Counted from the first letter of the stretch, positions 43,709 through 57,021 are shown. The stretch: 64,000 bases of DNA from Morinoia aosen (GCA_030386875.1 CM059564.1:44846075-44910074), one strand, 5' to 3'. Notes: a model not told the origin generated them from the sequence alone. Program-made: numbers and translations.

Positions 43709-45965
43709 CTCGATTTTATGCACTTATAAAATTCAAATTTTCGAACTTCACTGCCTCCGTAAATTTAATTATACCTAACTTAAAAACCCGCTCGTGCTTT
43801 ATCAAGCCAATCATGCCTAAAAGAAGAACAGTCTCAAATTTCCAAAACGCAGTTTTCTCATAAACTATAAATACCATATAGGTCTGCAAATAGCGATGTA
43901 AACTTTTACAGCCAGCCACAGCCACGTAGAATTTGAATTTCACGCGCAGCCGACGCGCAGCGACTGGCTTACGTAAGATGGCGTCGCCTATGCCACAGGC
44001 GGCTTACCGCACAAGGGTGGCACACATTTCGCTATCACAAGCGAATAGATTTAAACAAAGGAAATTTCTGTAGGTTAAGATTGATTTTATGTAAGAAATT
44101 AGTTACGATTCTTGCCCAACGAAAATTTAATTTGCGTCGGATATATTAGAAATTTTCATGACTGTGTAATTTCAACTATATTTTCAAATGTTAGAAAAAT
44201 TTTGCTAACCCGCATTTCAAGTCGAGATATGTTTTAGCTTTAAGAAAATTTTGCTTCAACATTTAGACACAACTTTTATATTCCCCACAACGTAAATCTT
44301 CAAGATTTATTACGTTATTTAGTAGACGAACTTTAAGAACCGTTAAAATTTCATTAGAAATCGAGTTTTGTAAACTGTAATTGATTGATAAAAATCAAAC
44401 TCTCACGAATCAACTCTACGAATTTTGTTTGAATTAAGAAACTAATTTCTTCGAAAATTTACATTTCAAATAGGATGTTAATTTTAAGGTAATTTTAATG
44501 ATTATCCCGTGCGATTTCCTGAGTTTTTTGTGTCAAATTGTCTTTAAAATGTGCAATGTAAATTTTATTCATAAACATTTTAATCGTATTCAAATCATGT
44601 ATCAATTAATAGTTAAATTGCGTTCATGCACTGCATACGACTGAGATATTGATGGGATTGAGTTGTGATCATGATGGCTAAAGACGCTCAGAGAAATGCA
44701 CCGGGAAACAATTAAGGAATCAAAAATAGATCCTCATGAATTCGGGTCTTTCAGACAAAAGCTGCTGCGGTCGCTTGCAACAGCAACGCAACGTTGGGCG
44801 AGGCGAGCTCCACACTCGTCATGGCGCCTACGACGTCGGAACGTTCGACGAACACATCCGGGATATCCCACAACGACGTACTTCAACGACGTGGCCAGCA
44901 GGAGTCTGCGAAGCAAACTCACACCTACGCATAATACATACTGAAAATGCACGAGTACGCACGCATTCATTCGCACACGCATAATCGCATACACACACAT
45001 TGACGTGAACGCGACACGGCGTGTGCACGGATATGCTCGTGAACACGAACATACACTCAGGCGCCAACCATCTCAGGCTGCTACAGAGCTCTGCTACGCT
45101 TTCCCCTACACCTCCCCTCCACAAAGCCACTCCTCCACGTTCACAGCCTCACCGACGCCGGCAGTGCGCATGAACTCACGAGCCAGCTAACGTACCTATG
45201 CACGCAAACACGCGCGCTGGAGCTTAGAAACGCAGAACCGAGATTGAAAGAAAATTCTTCAGTCTACCCGGAACGGTCCCAGCACGAAGAAAATGTGGCG
45301 CACACCAGGATGAAATAGAAAACTACGAAGCAGAAACTACGATGAACTGGATCGGCGAGAGAAGGATATTGACGACCGTAGATTATTCGACAAGGCAGCA
45401 GCACAACTACGATGAACTAAATTGGCGAGTGATGAATTTCGACGACAGTGATGATTCGACAAAACAGCACATTGACGCACAGAGGAGAGAATACGTCTGC
45501 AAGTTCTCCAAAAGTCAACGGATGAAATTCTGGACCATCAAAGGGTTCCAATAAACCTCTTCAACAAAAAGCATCGTGGAGTTTCTACTCATCTGCTGCA
45601 GTGAAGGAACTTGACATCTCCTGTTGCTGGGAGCTATTAAGAGAGTTTTTACTCTCTGAGGGGTTTTTACCTCTCAAGGTTATTCCTAGGGTAACCTCAA
45701 CGACGAGGGATAGGTTCGCACCTGATGTAGGGGAATAGATTCCGCCGATGGAATAACTGCATCATGTGCTTCGTATGGATCTATCGTATCAGTGTCTGTC
45801 AGAAAGACAAACCTCGCATCGTTTCGTCAGTCCTCAACTAGCAAGTCACGCCCGAGTCTCGATTCCAGTGGCACGCACGCGATAGCCCCTGGAGAGGATG
45901 AAAAAAAGAAAAGAATTTATTTCGAACGGGAGTTCGAAACTCGTCCAATCGGCACCCGGAGATTT
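43709..45965 (+). other. interior of the non-autonomous element
   Basis: Very AT-rich from about 44040 to 44650, then more GC-rich to 45230. Short frames on both strands (44696-45190) overlap extensively and have no recognisable domain. The frame at 45792-46157 begins here and runs into the 3' LTR. The sequence next to the 3' LTR (CACCCGGAGATTT) is only weakly purine-rich; a purine tract (GAGGATGAAAAAAAGAAAAG, about 45894-45914) is 50 bp further in. Confidence 0.6.
45335..45480 (+). repeat. tandem duplication, about 75 bp, inside the element
   Basis: AACTACGATGAACT(GG/AAA)(A)T(C/T)GGCGAG and onward through GAC(C/G)(G/A)...GATTCGACAA appears at 45335 and 45408. It can be read in one frame (45342-45554) as a repeated YDELNWR-type segment but is too short to call. 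Confidence 0.6.
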
Positions 45966-47246
45966 TGTAATGATTCTTCAATCTGCGCGTCCAAGAAAAT
46001 CATTTTTTGTGCTGTAAATAGAAATACGTCAACCATCATACTTGAGAAGATATTCCATCTTTGTCGCGAATTGCCAACGGAACAACGCGTCAAATATCGA
46101 GGAGAGTTCGAGACCAATCTCATCGTCTTGTACGTGTACGTCGAGGTCTCCCAATGAACGAGAGGAGCTGCCGTCTACCGCTATCACATGCAACTTTAAT
46201 ATGTAATTCTTCTATTCCCTAGGAATTGATTTCTTGTAGTTTATTACGTATTTCATAATAGGAATTCATAGGGATGTTATTGACTCAGTTCGGCATATTT
46301 CCATATATGTTAGAATGACTTTGTTATTCGATCGAGCGACTTACAATCGAGAACATTATCGTCCATTTGTGAACTCAGGGTGCAAGCGACAGGCTGGGGT
46401 GAGAGCAGTCAGTGAGGCACCACCCACGACAAGAGCAACATCTGCGTCGTGTCGTTAAAATCTTCGGCCGCACCTTCGGGTGTGGGCGCCAGTGCCGCAA
46501 ACTCACATAATAACTAAATACGACAAAGCCAGTAAGCATTCGATGAACGCCTAATTAGTAAAGTGACCTGTGAGGGCTATTCATCCTGAACTGTTTCATG
46601 AGTGAACGACTACCAAACCGTTACTGTGACGCTACTACATTGCGAGGCACCAAGATGCCATCTTCTTCGGGGTTACGCTAACACCCAAGCCCGGCACCGT
46701 GACCGCCAGTCGAGGCACATCTCCACCTTTCTCTAAGATGAGTGTTCTTTCTTTATCGCGGTCATTGGTGAAACCTTTCCTTATCAAAATCTTAGCCCGT
46801 AACGCCGGTTATCATTATGTTCTGATAAAGCAAGTGAAGTTTATGTAGTGAATTCTTTAGCTAATATTTGTGTTGCGCACCTAACTGATTCTTAGGAAGT
46901 AAATTTACCATGTAGTTTACGATTGTGTATCATTCTCCTGCGTTGAGGAAATGAGAGACAAGACATTCGAGGCATGAAATACGTTACCAAAATAATAACT
47001 CATTGTCTTTATAATAAAATAATACTCCTCTCTCAGAGGTGGTGGCAGCTAGGCTAATAGATTATTAATGATTAAAATCAAGGCGAGGACATTAAGTCAC
47101 GTCTTTATTATTAAAATATATTAAAGTGGTGTAATCAAGCATCACGACGATAGGAAACGAATAAACTACGTTTCGAGATAAACATGCTCAACGGAGAAAC
47201 GAGAAAGTCACGATGACGATGTGGTAAAAGAACGACAACCACAACA
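45966..47246 (+). repeat. 3' LTR of the non-autonomous element
   Basis: 1,281 bp, starting TGTAATGATTC and ending ACAACA, followed by ATTA. Confidence 0.93.
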
Positions 47247-49905
47247 ATTATGGAAATTTATTAGCATTCAATCAAACACGGATCCGAATCCTGTAAATAA
47301 AGAATCTCAGTCGTGTTAAGTTCTGGTTATACTTCTTTTGGTTAGAAATCCGTTCCAAGGTACTTGATGCAGGCTTAGAATACTTTTTTCACTCTGAATA
47401 ACATACTTACTGAATAAGATGGTCTTTCAAACGTAAACGGCACACTATTCGATTCCCAAAATTATTCGCGACATGTATAGACTCTCGACATGGCAACGGG
47501 AACTCCCATTTCTCGCAAAAAAAAAGAAGAATTAAGGCTTGTACAATTCGCGCTGCACATTGTCGCAGAATTAGCGGGAATGGTCGCCGAATATGAGATT
47601 TTTGAGAGGATAAAAATTTGTTTTATGATGACAGGACTGCAAACATTGTATTCCACACTAAATGCCCCTGAGCAAGCTTTTAGTTTATGTTTCCATAAGA
47701 CTCAACGATCGTGTTCAAATTTTCAATGCTGATAAAATAAAACGGCAACAATTAGCTTCATTACAAATCTAGCAGGGAATTCACGTACAGTATTATACGG
47801 TGCTAAAAAAAATTTTCATGTTCCCGGATTAATCCTTGAAATGATTCGACGATCCGCATTCTGGATCGTCACTTTTTCACCCCTAACATTCATGATTGCC
47901 ATACCTCAATGTGTTCCATTCGCTGTTAAGCTTAATTAATACTAGTCCATCTCCCCCCGTCATTTGAGATACGAAAGAAAACAAAATGAAAGAAAGGCCG
48001 TGAAATAAAGATATTCAATCTCTCGAACGTTGCTGACGCCAGGCGCACACGGCCCGTATCACAGATAGGCTCACCACACACTTTCGGCTGGCTTCGGACA
48101 GACGGACGCGGCTCTTATTATAGTATAGAAGATTACACATACGTCAGGTAGGGAGCTTGACTAATGAGAAGCTTAGGAGATGTGAATTCTCAAAAATCTG
48201 TGAATTTACTGAGGTACGAAAGCAATGTCCGTGGTCTTTTTCTAGTCTACTTTGATTTCAACATATATAATTATAGCGGACATCTTTTGTTACGTTCGGT
48301 ATCATTATACTATAAAAGGGTTGTCAAAATAAAATATGTATTTTAGCACGGGGGAACATACCGTACGATTATGCATGGGAAGTTCTGTAATTTAACATTA
48401 TTGATCAAGACATGAAAATAATGCCTCTATAATTTTGAGAGACTTAATTTCAACAGAAGCACTACGACTCGTCGCTTTGTGAATTTTTAGTGAATTAGCA
48501 AAGTGACCATTTGTAGCTTTACATATGGATCGCAACTACATAGACTGACTTGAAAACTTCATGTTGTTAATACAAACATTTTGTTCAGTCAGGATTCAAC
48601 ACATTTAGTAACGCGCTTCCTCAAGGTTTTGTTCTTGAAGCTACCCTCCATCCAACAACGTCATCTCGATCTCCTCAGCGTGCACAAAAAGACACGCTGC
48701 ATGCGCACATTAGGCAGCTACTTGCACGTTTGTGTTGTGCATCCTCAAGTCGTGAAAAAGTGCTGCAAAGTCCTGAATTATTCTGATAAACAAGAAGCCG
48801 TTTTGACAGTCATTTTTAACTTACGATCTCATAACATTAAAGTCGAGTGAAGTGCTTTATGCAACATCTGCTCCTCCGTGCCACTCCTTGCATCTTCGGT
48901 AAGCAAGAAGCAGACCGGCCACTCGCCAGTCTGGGAGACATTTTTCTTAATCTCGTGTGACTTTTTCGGCCATTCCGTTAAGCGATTTAGATGCAATATT
49001 TGTTCATACTCTCTCAGTTATCGTTGCTCATAACTTCATTGAGCAGCCATTGTAAATTTTCGCAAGCAGCTTATCTCTCCAGGGGAAATGGAAAGATGTG
49101 GACAGCATATCGTAAAAACACTACGTCAGACTGTACATATATTTTACGAAATTTCACTTCGTTTAAACATGTACAAGTTCATTTTAGATTGCAGACCACA
49201 TAAGCGATTGCAACAATGCATACGAACGAAAACTTCCAGAACAAAACGACGACCAAGTACACGTTTTAAGTGACGCCATTCCCGAGTGCCAGGGCGCAGA
49301 CCTCACACTTGGAAGGAGAATGCGGTCCCCATTCGTTATTCTATTTACAGCGGATGGCCTGTTTGCCTCAATGGATCTCTAGAGCAGGGGAGTTGCGTCC
49401 TCAACATTCACAACGTGCCTGCGTAATATCATTACTGGGCTTTCAGGAGCACTGTGGACATGATGGTGGAAGTCACTTTCGCATCTCATCTTTTGGGAAC
49501 ATTTTCCCAATGAAATCCCTGTCCTGTACCTCCTTCTTGGGACTCGTTCCTAAATCTTGTAAAATCGAAAACAAGATTATAAGAATAATGTTCAAAGTCT
49601 CCAGGAGGAATATGCGTGAAAGAAATGGCTTCACGTGTCTGTTTTGGTTGCAATTCACTGCCACAAATGCGCTCTAAGCGCTGCCGCGGGCGAAACGGGA
49701 CATCAAAGCCGATGTGCACTAGCCTGAATTCCCTCATAGGACATCTGCCGTGCTGGAGACACTGCAGTGAGAGCTCCCGCTCAGAGTGGCTACCGACCGT
49801 CTTTTGGCGAGCTTGGGACCCGGCGCTTCTTGTAGGATTAGATGGATTCCTGAGCTTCATTCGCGGGACGGTGACTGGTTTAGTTCAATCTGGGTATCTA
49901 GACTG
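47247..49905. other. no recognisable gene
   Basis: 2.7 kb. The frames at 47490-47732, 48581-48850 and 49270-49677 were read and show no familiar domain. The last overlaps two other frames (49486-49860 minus, 49616-49954 plus), as expected for chance ORFs in a GC-richer patch. Confidence 0.4.
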
Positions 49906-50064
49906 CAGTAGCTCCCAATCTCGGGGTCGCCAATTCATTTTGAACGGAATATGAAAATCTTATAAGAATTGAATAGAATGTGTGTATTATTTTAGGGTTC
50001 GGGGTTGCGACCCGATTGCTTGTCCTAAAATGGGTCGCCATGCTTGAAAGGTTGGGAACCCCTG
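49906..50064. mobile_element. short hAT-like MITE
   Basis: Left end CAGTAGCTCCCAATCTCGGG followed by GTCGCC; right end on the minus strand CAGGGGTTCCCAACCTTTC then GGCGACCC. The flanks carry ATCTAGAC (49896-49903) and ATCTAGAG (50065-50072), 7 of 8 identical, with a 2-nt offset at the left. 159 bp, no coding capacity. Confidence 0.75.
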
Positions 50065-52019
50065 ATCTAGAGGAAGTCTGGCGTTCCTTAGTAAACTCTG
50101 GCCACGTGCTCTAGAATCAAGTGAGTTTGTCCAAGGAGTTTTTCGTGTGTTTTGCTTCATCGTTGGACTGCTTCAGATTTTTTCTTATCACAGGTTCGTT
50201 TCCCCATGGTGATTTTTTTTGCATTTCCACTCATTTCCCTTCAGTCTAGCGTGCATTTCATAACCCGATCATCGCATGCAGCTTATCCGCTTCTTTTATT
50301 TTTGTTTGCTGTGCCAATTTTTTTTTTCGATCGCAATGAAAGTGATTTTGTAAAGAAAAGAAAATATTACAATTGACATCTGACGAACAGAATTTTAAAA
50401 TTATGTCAATCTTGTCGAATATCTTCGACCACGATTAATTTGTTTACACCATTTTTATTTGTTTTTCTGCAACTTGAAGCTAGTTTACGCCGTAGGGGTG
50501 AACGGTAGAAGACTCTAGTTTAAGATACTTGTAATTACTACTATAGGGGGACAAGAGAAACAGAGAAGTTTAGGTCAACTGCCATTATCAAAATGATAGT
50601 CTATCAGGCGTAGGAATTGCTCGTAGTTCGAAATTATGAACCATCGATGAAAACAAAAACAAAAGCAAAAGCAAGGGCACGTAATTTTATGACCGACACG
50701 CGTAACGAATGCAAAAGATTGGCACCATTTTGCTGCCAGTTAGTTGGTTTGCTTTCTTCTTTTTGCGATGGTAAATTCCTCAATGATGCGATCGTTGCTG
50801 TTCGCTCAAATTTGTTTCCTTTGCATCTATTTTTTGTGACCGCGATGAGCGTGTTCTTTCCAAACTGATAAGAAAGACTGATCTGTATTGAATTTAGCAC
50901 AGCAACGAAAAATAATATACCGAGGATATTCTATTGGCCAAATTTTTGTTAACTTATTCTCCTCATTTTTCCTTTGTACTTCATAAATGTAATCTAGATC
51001 AGTATTTAATCTTGAATTCAGCATTACAAACGTTTTCTGTACATTTGAAACATCTTCATTAGACGATTTTCTGGGCTTGGGTAAGTTTGGAAGCTCTTGA
51101 ATGTTTCAGAAGTCTTAAGCCTTTAACACCAGCATATTTCTACTCATACTAGCCTTGATATTACAACGACCGTTACTGGCATTGGTACTGGCACTGGCAC
51201 CAGGTGGTCACCGATATCAGGATGAGGAATTAACTTTCATTTGACAGATTACTTCATAGGACACATTCGGGAACAATTTAAAAAGAAACACAATATATTC
51301 AGGCTGTTTTCGAAAGCGGACCCACAAGTCCTGCGGGCCGTTGAAGAGTTAAAGGCGAAAGAATAATAACTGATACTTCATGTACTAGGTTGATCGATCT
51401 GTGTTTCAAGTGACCTGCATTTACTCCTACTGCACTTAGATTAAATCGCGCGATTCCCCTCATCCGTTGAGGGCAACAAGCCAATATGAGGAGACAATGT
51501 ATTGTAGCGCCTCCATCAGGGCTAAAATTGAGTCATTTTCTGATAAGTGCCTCGCAAAACTCAGCAAAGGCTACGAAGGTGAGATCGCTAAATGATAAAA
51601 AGAAGCCATATCTCGTTGAAATTATTAAAAACGAATTAGCCAAGACGATTGAGAGACACTTCAAAAGCAGTACTTTCACTTCAGCTTACAAAAGTGTTGT
51701 TACTCTGCCAATTTTCAGAACAAAGTCGCAAGACTCCTCGTGAACAGAGGGCTTCAAATTTATTAGCATTTTCTGGCGTGCTGCGAATTTATGGGCTCGT
51801 GAGCGAAAAATGATGCTAATATATGACCCTGGCATAAATTTCGGAATATTGAGAGGGCATCAGAGTTAACATTTTTGTGCAAATGAACTCAGCAAGTTCG
51901 TTGTTTAACAAAATTCGAATGAAAAATCACGTATTAGAAAAGCGCGCTGCTCTGCAACCTTTGAGTAACGACATTGGGCATGAATGATAGATAGCCAGGG
52001 CAGAGGGAGGCAGCGTATA
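50065..52019. other. no recognisable gene
   Basis: AT-rich. Open frames at 50617-50868 and 51486-51743 and their minus-strand partners are unrecognised. Confidence 0.4.
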
Positions 52020-52216
52020 TACCGTATGTCCCACAAAAATTCGTGGCGAGTATTTATATTTACGTATCAGTAATACTCGTAATTATTTTCCGTGTCAGTA
52101 GTAATCAGTAATACCGTGTAATTTTGCTTGAAATTAATTGCTTATGGTATTCTTATGATGGTAATACTGATACGGGAAAATAAATACTCGGTTTGGGTTT
52201 TGGGCGACGTACTGTA
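52020..52216. mobile_element. Tc1/mariner-like MITE
   Basis: Left end TACCGTATGTCCCACAAAAA; right end on the minus strand TACAGTACGTCGCCCAAAAC. Arms of about 60 bp share the core CGAGTATTTAT(A/T)TT..CGTATCAGTA(A/T)TAC in inverted orientation. The ends start at TA, the Tc1/mariner target dinucleotide. 197 bp, no ORF. A second single arm is at 17563. Confidence 0.75.
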
Positions 52217-52903
52217 GAGACCTGCATACGTACATGCGGTACGTGACGAGCTGAAGTGTGTATGATGCTTTGCATGTGGCAGCCGTATACAATGAAGCGC
52301 TGCAAAAATACATAGTCTCTCACTTTGTTCTTACTGCAACTCATCCACTCTTTCTATTGTATTGTATGAGGGAGTGGGGAATTACCGCTCTTCTTATACT
52401 ACAGGGAAATGGGAAACAAATTGCTGGAAAAAATTGCTGGAAGCTTTTGAATGGAATTCGGATGATAATTACGAGTGCTGGGTGTCTACTAAGTTATTCA
52501 AAAACGTTTAGTACGAGTTTGTTATAGGAGAGCATTTTGCAATTTTATTTATTTCTTGCATTTTTAAGTATAGTTGACCGTCCAAATTAACGTCAAAGTT
52601 AAACACTACTCTAACTTGACTCGCTACACAGTGTTTCAATTGTCTACGAAAATATGTAAAAAAATGCAATTCAAAAGCCATGACGGAGACCAAACCGGTC
52701 ACAAAAGTTTTCACTTTTGCTACTTTCTTTGGCAATATACTGCATAAATTAGAGCCGAAATGGTTGCGTATCGTTTTTTTCATTCCCGTCGAACCTACGG
52801 CAACCTTACAACTGAGTGAGCTTGTGCTAGTAAGAACTCGTCGCGTTTACTTCCAATTTGTGTACTTGTGAATTTAGCGCTGAACACACGGTTAGAATAT
52901 CAT
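52217..52903. other. no recognisable gene
   Basis: AT-rich, with short open frames only. Confidence 0.4.
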
Positions 52904-53119
52904 TATACATGACACTAGTATAACCAAACATTGGTATAACATAACATTAGTACAACATAACATTAGTACAACATAACGTTAGTATAACATAACACTAATA
53001 TAAAATAACATTAGTATAACATAACATTAGTATGACATAACATTAGTAAAACATAATATTAGTATAGTGTAACATTAGTATAACATAATATTAGTATAGC
53101 ATAACACTAGTATAACCTA
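52904..53119. repeat. 16-bp AT-rich minisatellite, about 13 copies
   Basis: The unit is ACATAACATTAGTATA with scattered changes (CACTAG, ATATTAG, GTACA, GTATG). Confidence 0.92.
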
Positions 53120-53462
53120 AATAAATGTTTGTTGTAAAGTCTTCCACAATTGCGAACCTAACACCCCTCAGCCCTACAAAAGCGTCCATCAGCCGTTTAT
53201 CAAATATTTGGTCATGAATTTCAAAGCTTATCAATCTAGAAGAAAAATGGCCCATGCTGATTAGTGAGCAGAAGAAGCAGAGACACTTAGACTTGTGTTA
53301 ACATATTTGTTCCTTTGTATTTTTCCTTCCCGAATGCGCCAGCTAGTTACCTTGACGGTCTAATTTGACATTAACTCAGGCTCAATGAAATCTAATCGAC
53401 GTCGCAATCATCCTTCTAACTTATGCACTCAAGGGAAATGCCTTCCTGCCCCGAACTTAGGT

Positions 53463-53705
53463 CAATAATAAATTCGTGTTAAAGCTATAAATTCGTGGGA
53501 AAATAATAAATTTGTGGTAAAATTATAAACATATGATAACATAACTAATTTATGGTAAAATAATAAATTCGTGGCAAAATAATGTATTTATAGGAAAAAA
53601 TTGTATATGTGGTAAAATAATAATATTATGGTAAAATGAAATTTTTATATTAAATTAATAACTTTTATGGTAAAATAATAAATTTATGGCAAAATAATAA
53701 ACTTA
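53463..53705. repeat. degenerate 20-bp AT-rich array
   Basis: Repeated (G)GTAAAATAATAAATT(C/T)(G/A)TG blocks, about 11 copies with variable spacing, over 240 bp. Confidence 0.75.
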
Positions 53706-54288
53706 CGGCCACAACGCAGCGCCTCCGACGTTTCTCTTCATCCCACGCCGCTGTGCTACAGAGCGGCTGCTAGTTCACCGTATTCCACATAATTTTACCT
53801 TTAGCTGCAGGGCCTGCAATATTTATGTTGAACATTTATCTCCATGAGAGGATTAGTTGGAGTTCAGCGCGTGCTTCTCTTTTGTCACGTCTCGGCGATC
53901 TCGCACCTCACTCCGCGCGGGGTGCTGTAGCGGTGCTGCTCTGATGTGGTGTCGTGGGTGTGGAGTGCTATACTCAAATTACACTAGTGAGGACATGGAT
54001 ATTCTCCTTACCAAGAGAGAGAGTGTGTGAGAGAAAGAGAGAAAGAATGAAATAGAATATGGATACATTCTAACCTTAGAATCATATAGTGTGTAATGCT
54101 GTGTTGGCTCAGAGCCTTAAAGAACCTAGTGCCGGAGAGTGATAGCAAATAACTGGCCGTCAGCCGTTCTAATGGGATGAGAGAGAGTGGGAGGGATCAT
54201 TGAGTTATGGAACATTAATAATGATTTTCCGGCGAGCGATGAGGCGAATAATTACCAACGAGCTTTTCGGGTTGTATCACAGATACGC
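53706..54288. other. no recognisable gene; GA-rich simple sequence
   Basis: 53706-53960 is relatively GC-rich. 54012-54050 is a GA/GTGT simple sequence (GAGAGAGAGTGTGTGAGAGA). No gene supported. Confidence 0.45.
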
Positions 54289-54472
54289 AACTCTGGGAAG
54301 GGCAGCCATGCAACTCTGAAAAGGACAGCAATGCAATTCTGGAGAGGGCAGCCATGTAACTCTGGAAAGGACAGCCACGCCACTCTGAAAAAGGCAGCCA
54401 TGCAACTCTGAAAAGGACAGCAATACAACTCTTGAAAGGACAGTCATGCAACTCTGGAAATGACAGCTCACG
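54289..54472. repeat. 23-bp minisatellite, 8 copies
   Basis: AACTCTGGAAAGGACAGCCA followed by TGC, 23 bp, in eight units with substitutions (GGG(A)AGGGCAGC, AAAAGGACAGCAA). Open frames on both strands follow from the composition. Confidence 0.92.
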
Positions 54473-55993
54473 CTCCGGAAATTCTAGCTTGGTTATTGGC
54501 TGTGCCTGATGAACTGCTCCCTTTTTAGCATTGACATTACAAGCTGACTTGCAATACACTCACTAAAACAATTGAACGGAAGGTGATAACTACAAGGGAA
54601 GATAATAAAAATTCTCTAGTATTATTACAAAATATTTTTTGCTGAAAAATGTACAAAGAAATGTTCCATATGAAAGCCATTAACCTGAAACTATGGGACA
54701 ATTTGAAATAAGAAAAATTTAGATCATAGATGAAACTTCCTTTTTCAATTCTGTACCGTAATGCGTTCGACTTTGGCAATGAAATACTCTATTAAAACAC
54801 AGAATTACTGAATGAAAACTACCTTCCATTTCAACAGCGCAAGACAGAGCTAAGGGACGTCTCGTAAACTTGAAGGTGACGCACTCGAATTAGACGCCAC
54901 ACTCGCAGGTGCAACGCACTCCAATACTGGGGCGAAAGTCAACTGCCAGGATGATTGAGTGTTTTGTAAGTCTCTGTGAACATTCCAGCTCTCAGAAAAT
55001 AATATTTAGGAGTTAAAAACTTGTCACGGATAGAAGGGGAACTGCCAAAATTAAAAATTTTATTTTGTTTCAACAAGTTGCGAGTGCAAACACAAATTCG
55101 ATTAATTTTGGTTCTTAACTTTTTGGAAGCAGCGAAGCATCTTAAAAACAAGCCGGTCATATTCCGTTGGGACAGCGGACTCTCTTACAGAACACAATGT
55201 TTCTGTGGGGACCATCTTCCAACGTATGCGAGCAGGAACAGTGGCCCCCCATCACCCTCGATTTCGACCTACGTAGTTTAACTTTTTCGCTGCCGAATTT
55301 TAAGCGATTTAATCGCTTAGGCGGTGAAAAACATGCATGCTCCGGCGAAAAAGTTAGACTGGGTAACAGACTCTGCGTTTGCTCTAATCTAGAGTCTGAA
55401 GCTCTTGCTTCCTCCCACACGATAGCTGAAGTTTTGAACTGATGCCTCAAGATGGCCTCGGAGAAAATTCTTACAAGACAAGACTCGCTGTTCAATGAGA
55501 CAGAGAACTTCACAAACAACCTAGACCTGCCAACTGTTTGATGTCAGAAAATATGTCGAGTGCCAGTTTCACAAAATGTGGAACTGAGACCATATGAAAC
55601 AACCAAATCTTTCCAAGGATCCATCTTGTCTTCACTGAAGTGAATGAAACCTTTAAAAACTAATAAAAAATTCAAATCCGTTTATTTTCGGCATCTCAAT
55701 GTTTAATTTCGAGGCATTCCTCGAGTGGGATGGAAGCTAAAATATTTCTGTGGCCGTCGATCACTTCAGAAAATTGAAATTCAAAATCCCATCAGAGGTA
55801 AAATTTGAAGGTAAAGGGCATTTTGTGAAGGACAGGGGCGGTCGCCCCAATCAGAAAATAAAAAATAAAAGAAAGACGGAAAACAATAAAGAAGATCTTT
55901 CAAAAACCATTCTATTGTTCTGTATTTCGTGAACCTCGGAAGGCTTTTAAATCCCTCAAACACTAGAGGGTCCCTGAGGGTATTTGTTTGCAG
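54473..55993. other. no recognisable gene
   Basis: Overlapping short frames on both strands around 55021-55519. None is recognisable. Confidence 0.4.
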
Positions 55994-56190
55994 CTTTTAG
56001 TGCACCACACCGATGGGAATGTATGGGGACTTGTTAGTAATAAGAGTTTAATGCACCACATTGATAGGAATGAATTGTTACTTGTCAGTAATATGAGTTT
56101 ACTGCACCACGCCGATGGAAATGTATTGTTACTTGTTAGTAATATGAGTTTAATGCACCACATTGATAGGAATGAATTGTTACTGGATAC
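55994..56190. repeat. 51-bp tandem repeat, four copies
   Basis: AGTTTAATGCACCACATTGA and onward, with units starting at 55994, 56045, 56096 and 56147. Units 1 and 3 carry ACCGATG/GCCGATG and units 2 and 4 carry ATTGATAGGAATGAA, so the array looks like a duplicated dimer. The unit is 17 codons, so a 116-codon frame (55988-56338) spans it. Confidence 0.88.
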
Positions 56191-56642
56191 GAATGCTGTG
56201 TGTCTGCCTCGAAATTTCTGTCGCATTGCGCAGCATTTCTTTAGAATTTTTTCTGTTCCGAGTCTTTTTGAGGATCACCTCAGAGCTCCAGTTTTTGAGT
56301 GGCGGGATGTCCGGCTTTCACACTTCAGAATAAACTAAGGTAAAATTAAAATTAAACTCGCTGGATTGAGATCGGGCTATGACGAGGGTACAGTTCCTTG
56401 CTCTGAAATCTTTCAAAATCGTTCAGATACAATTGTTGCGTCTTTTTTACACGTTGGAAGTTTCTCTGTCCTATTCGAAAGTGATTAACTTATTGAACAA
56501 AGGGCTGAGCAATTACGTAATGGTAGTTTGCTCCATAAGTGCACGAGTTAAAATTAGCCTTTTGTATATATTTGCGTTCACTTTTGCTCCCTGTTTACAG
56601 CTGCGTAGATGAGAAAAAATGTCCTTGTTTCGCAACTGGCTG

Positions 56643-56668
56643 CACACACACACACACACACATACACA
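56643..56668. repeat. CA microsatellite
   Basis: About 12 CA dinucleotides with one interruption (CATA). Confidence 0.9.
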
Positions 56669-57021
56669 CAGTGACAGGGACAAAATTGCATGTGTGGGGA
56701 CTGTTTCTATGATTTGTTTGGAGTCTATGTACTAGGGATTCTCTAGCGCTTTATCATTACGGTAGTTGAACTGTGCTTCAATAGTGTGGAGTTCGTTCAT
56801 CGAAAAGCACTTCACTATTTTGGAACGTACTTTCGCTACATTTGTTCAGAGCAAATTCTGCTCTCGCCAATCATTCTAATTTTTGGAGTTCCGTCACTTC
56901 GCTTACGTGTTTGCATCGTGAACAGTGCAGTGCTCAAGTCTTGTGACGATATGTGTAATTCTATTTTAGTCCTTTTATTTTCATGTTTCCAATAGGGCAA
57001 TTCTTCGAAAATCTTATTCGT
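56669..57021. other. no recognisable gene
   Basis: Short spacer between the microsatellite and the inverted-repeat element. Confidence 0.4.

Larger units (their letters stand above)
42408..47246 (+). mobile_element. non-autonomous LTR retrotransposon with 1.28-kb LTRs (LARD-like)
   Basis: A 1,280-bp segment (42408-43687) is repeated in direct orientation at 45966-47246. Both start TGT(G/A)ATGATTC and end ACAACA. The pair is flanked by the 4-bp target duplication ATTA (42404-42407 and 47247-47250). A tRNA-Leu primer site follows the first copy. The 2.28-kb interior shows no gag, protease, reverse transcriptase or integrase motif in any frame. About 20 substitutions and three small indels separate the LTRs, roughly 98.4 percent identity by manual count. 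The combination of long LTRs and a non-coding interior fits a large retrotransposon derivative that depends on a partner element. Confidence 0.93.

Noticed and set aside
45792-46157. 121-codon frame at the 3' LTR of the second element
   Set aside because: About half lies inside the LTR and is not preserved in the same context at the 5' LTR, where an extra base near 42577 shifts the frame.
49270-49954. Cluster of three overlapping 110-135-codon frames
   Set aside because: They overlap on both strands in different phases, show no known domain, and lie in a GC-richer patch where stops are rarer.
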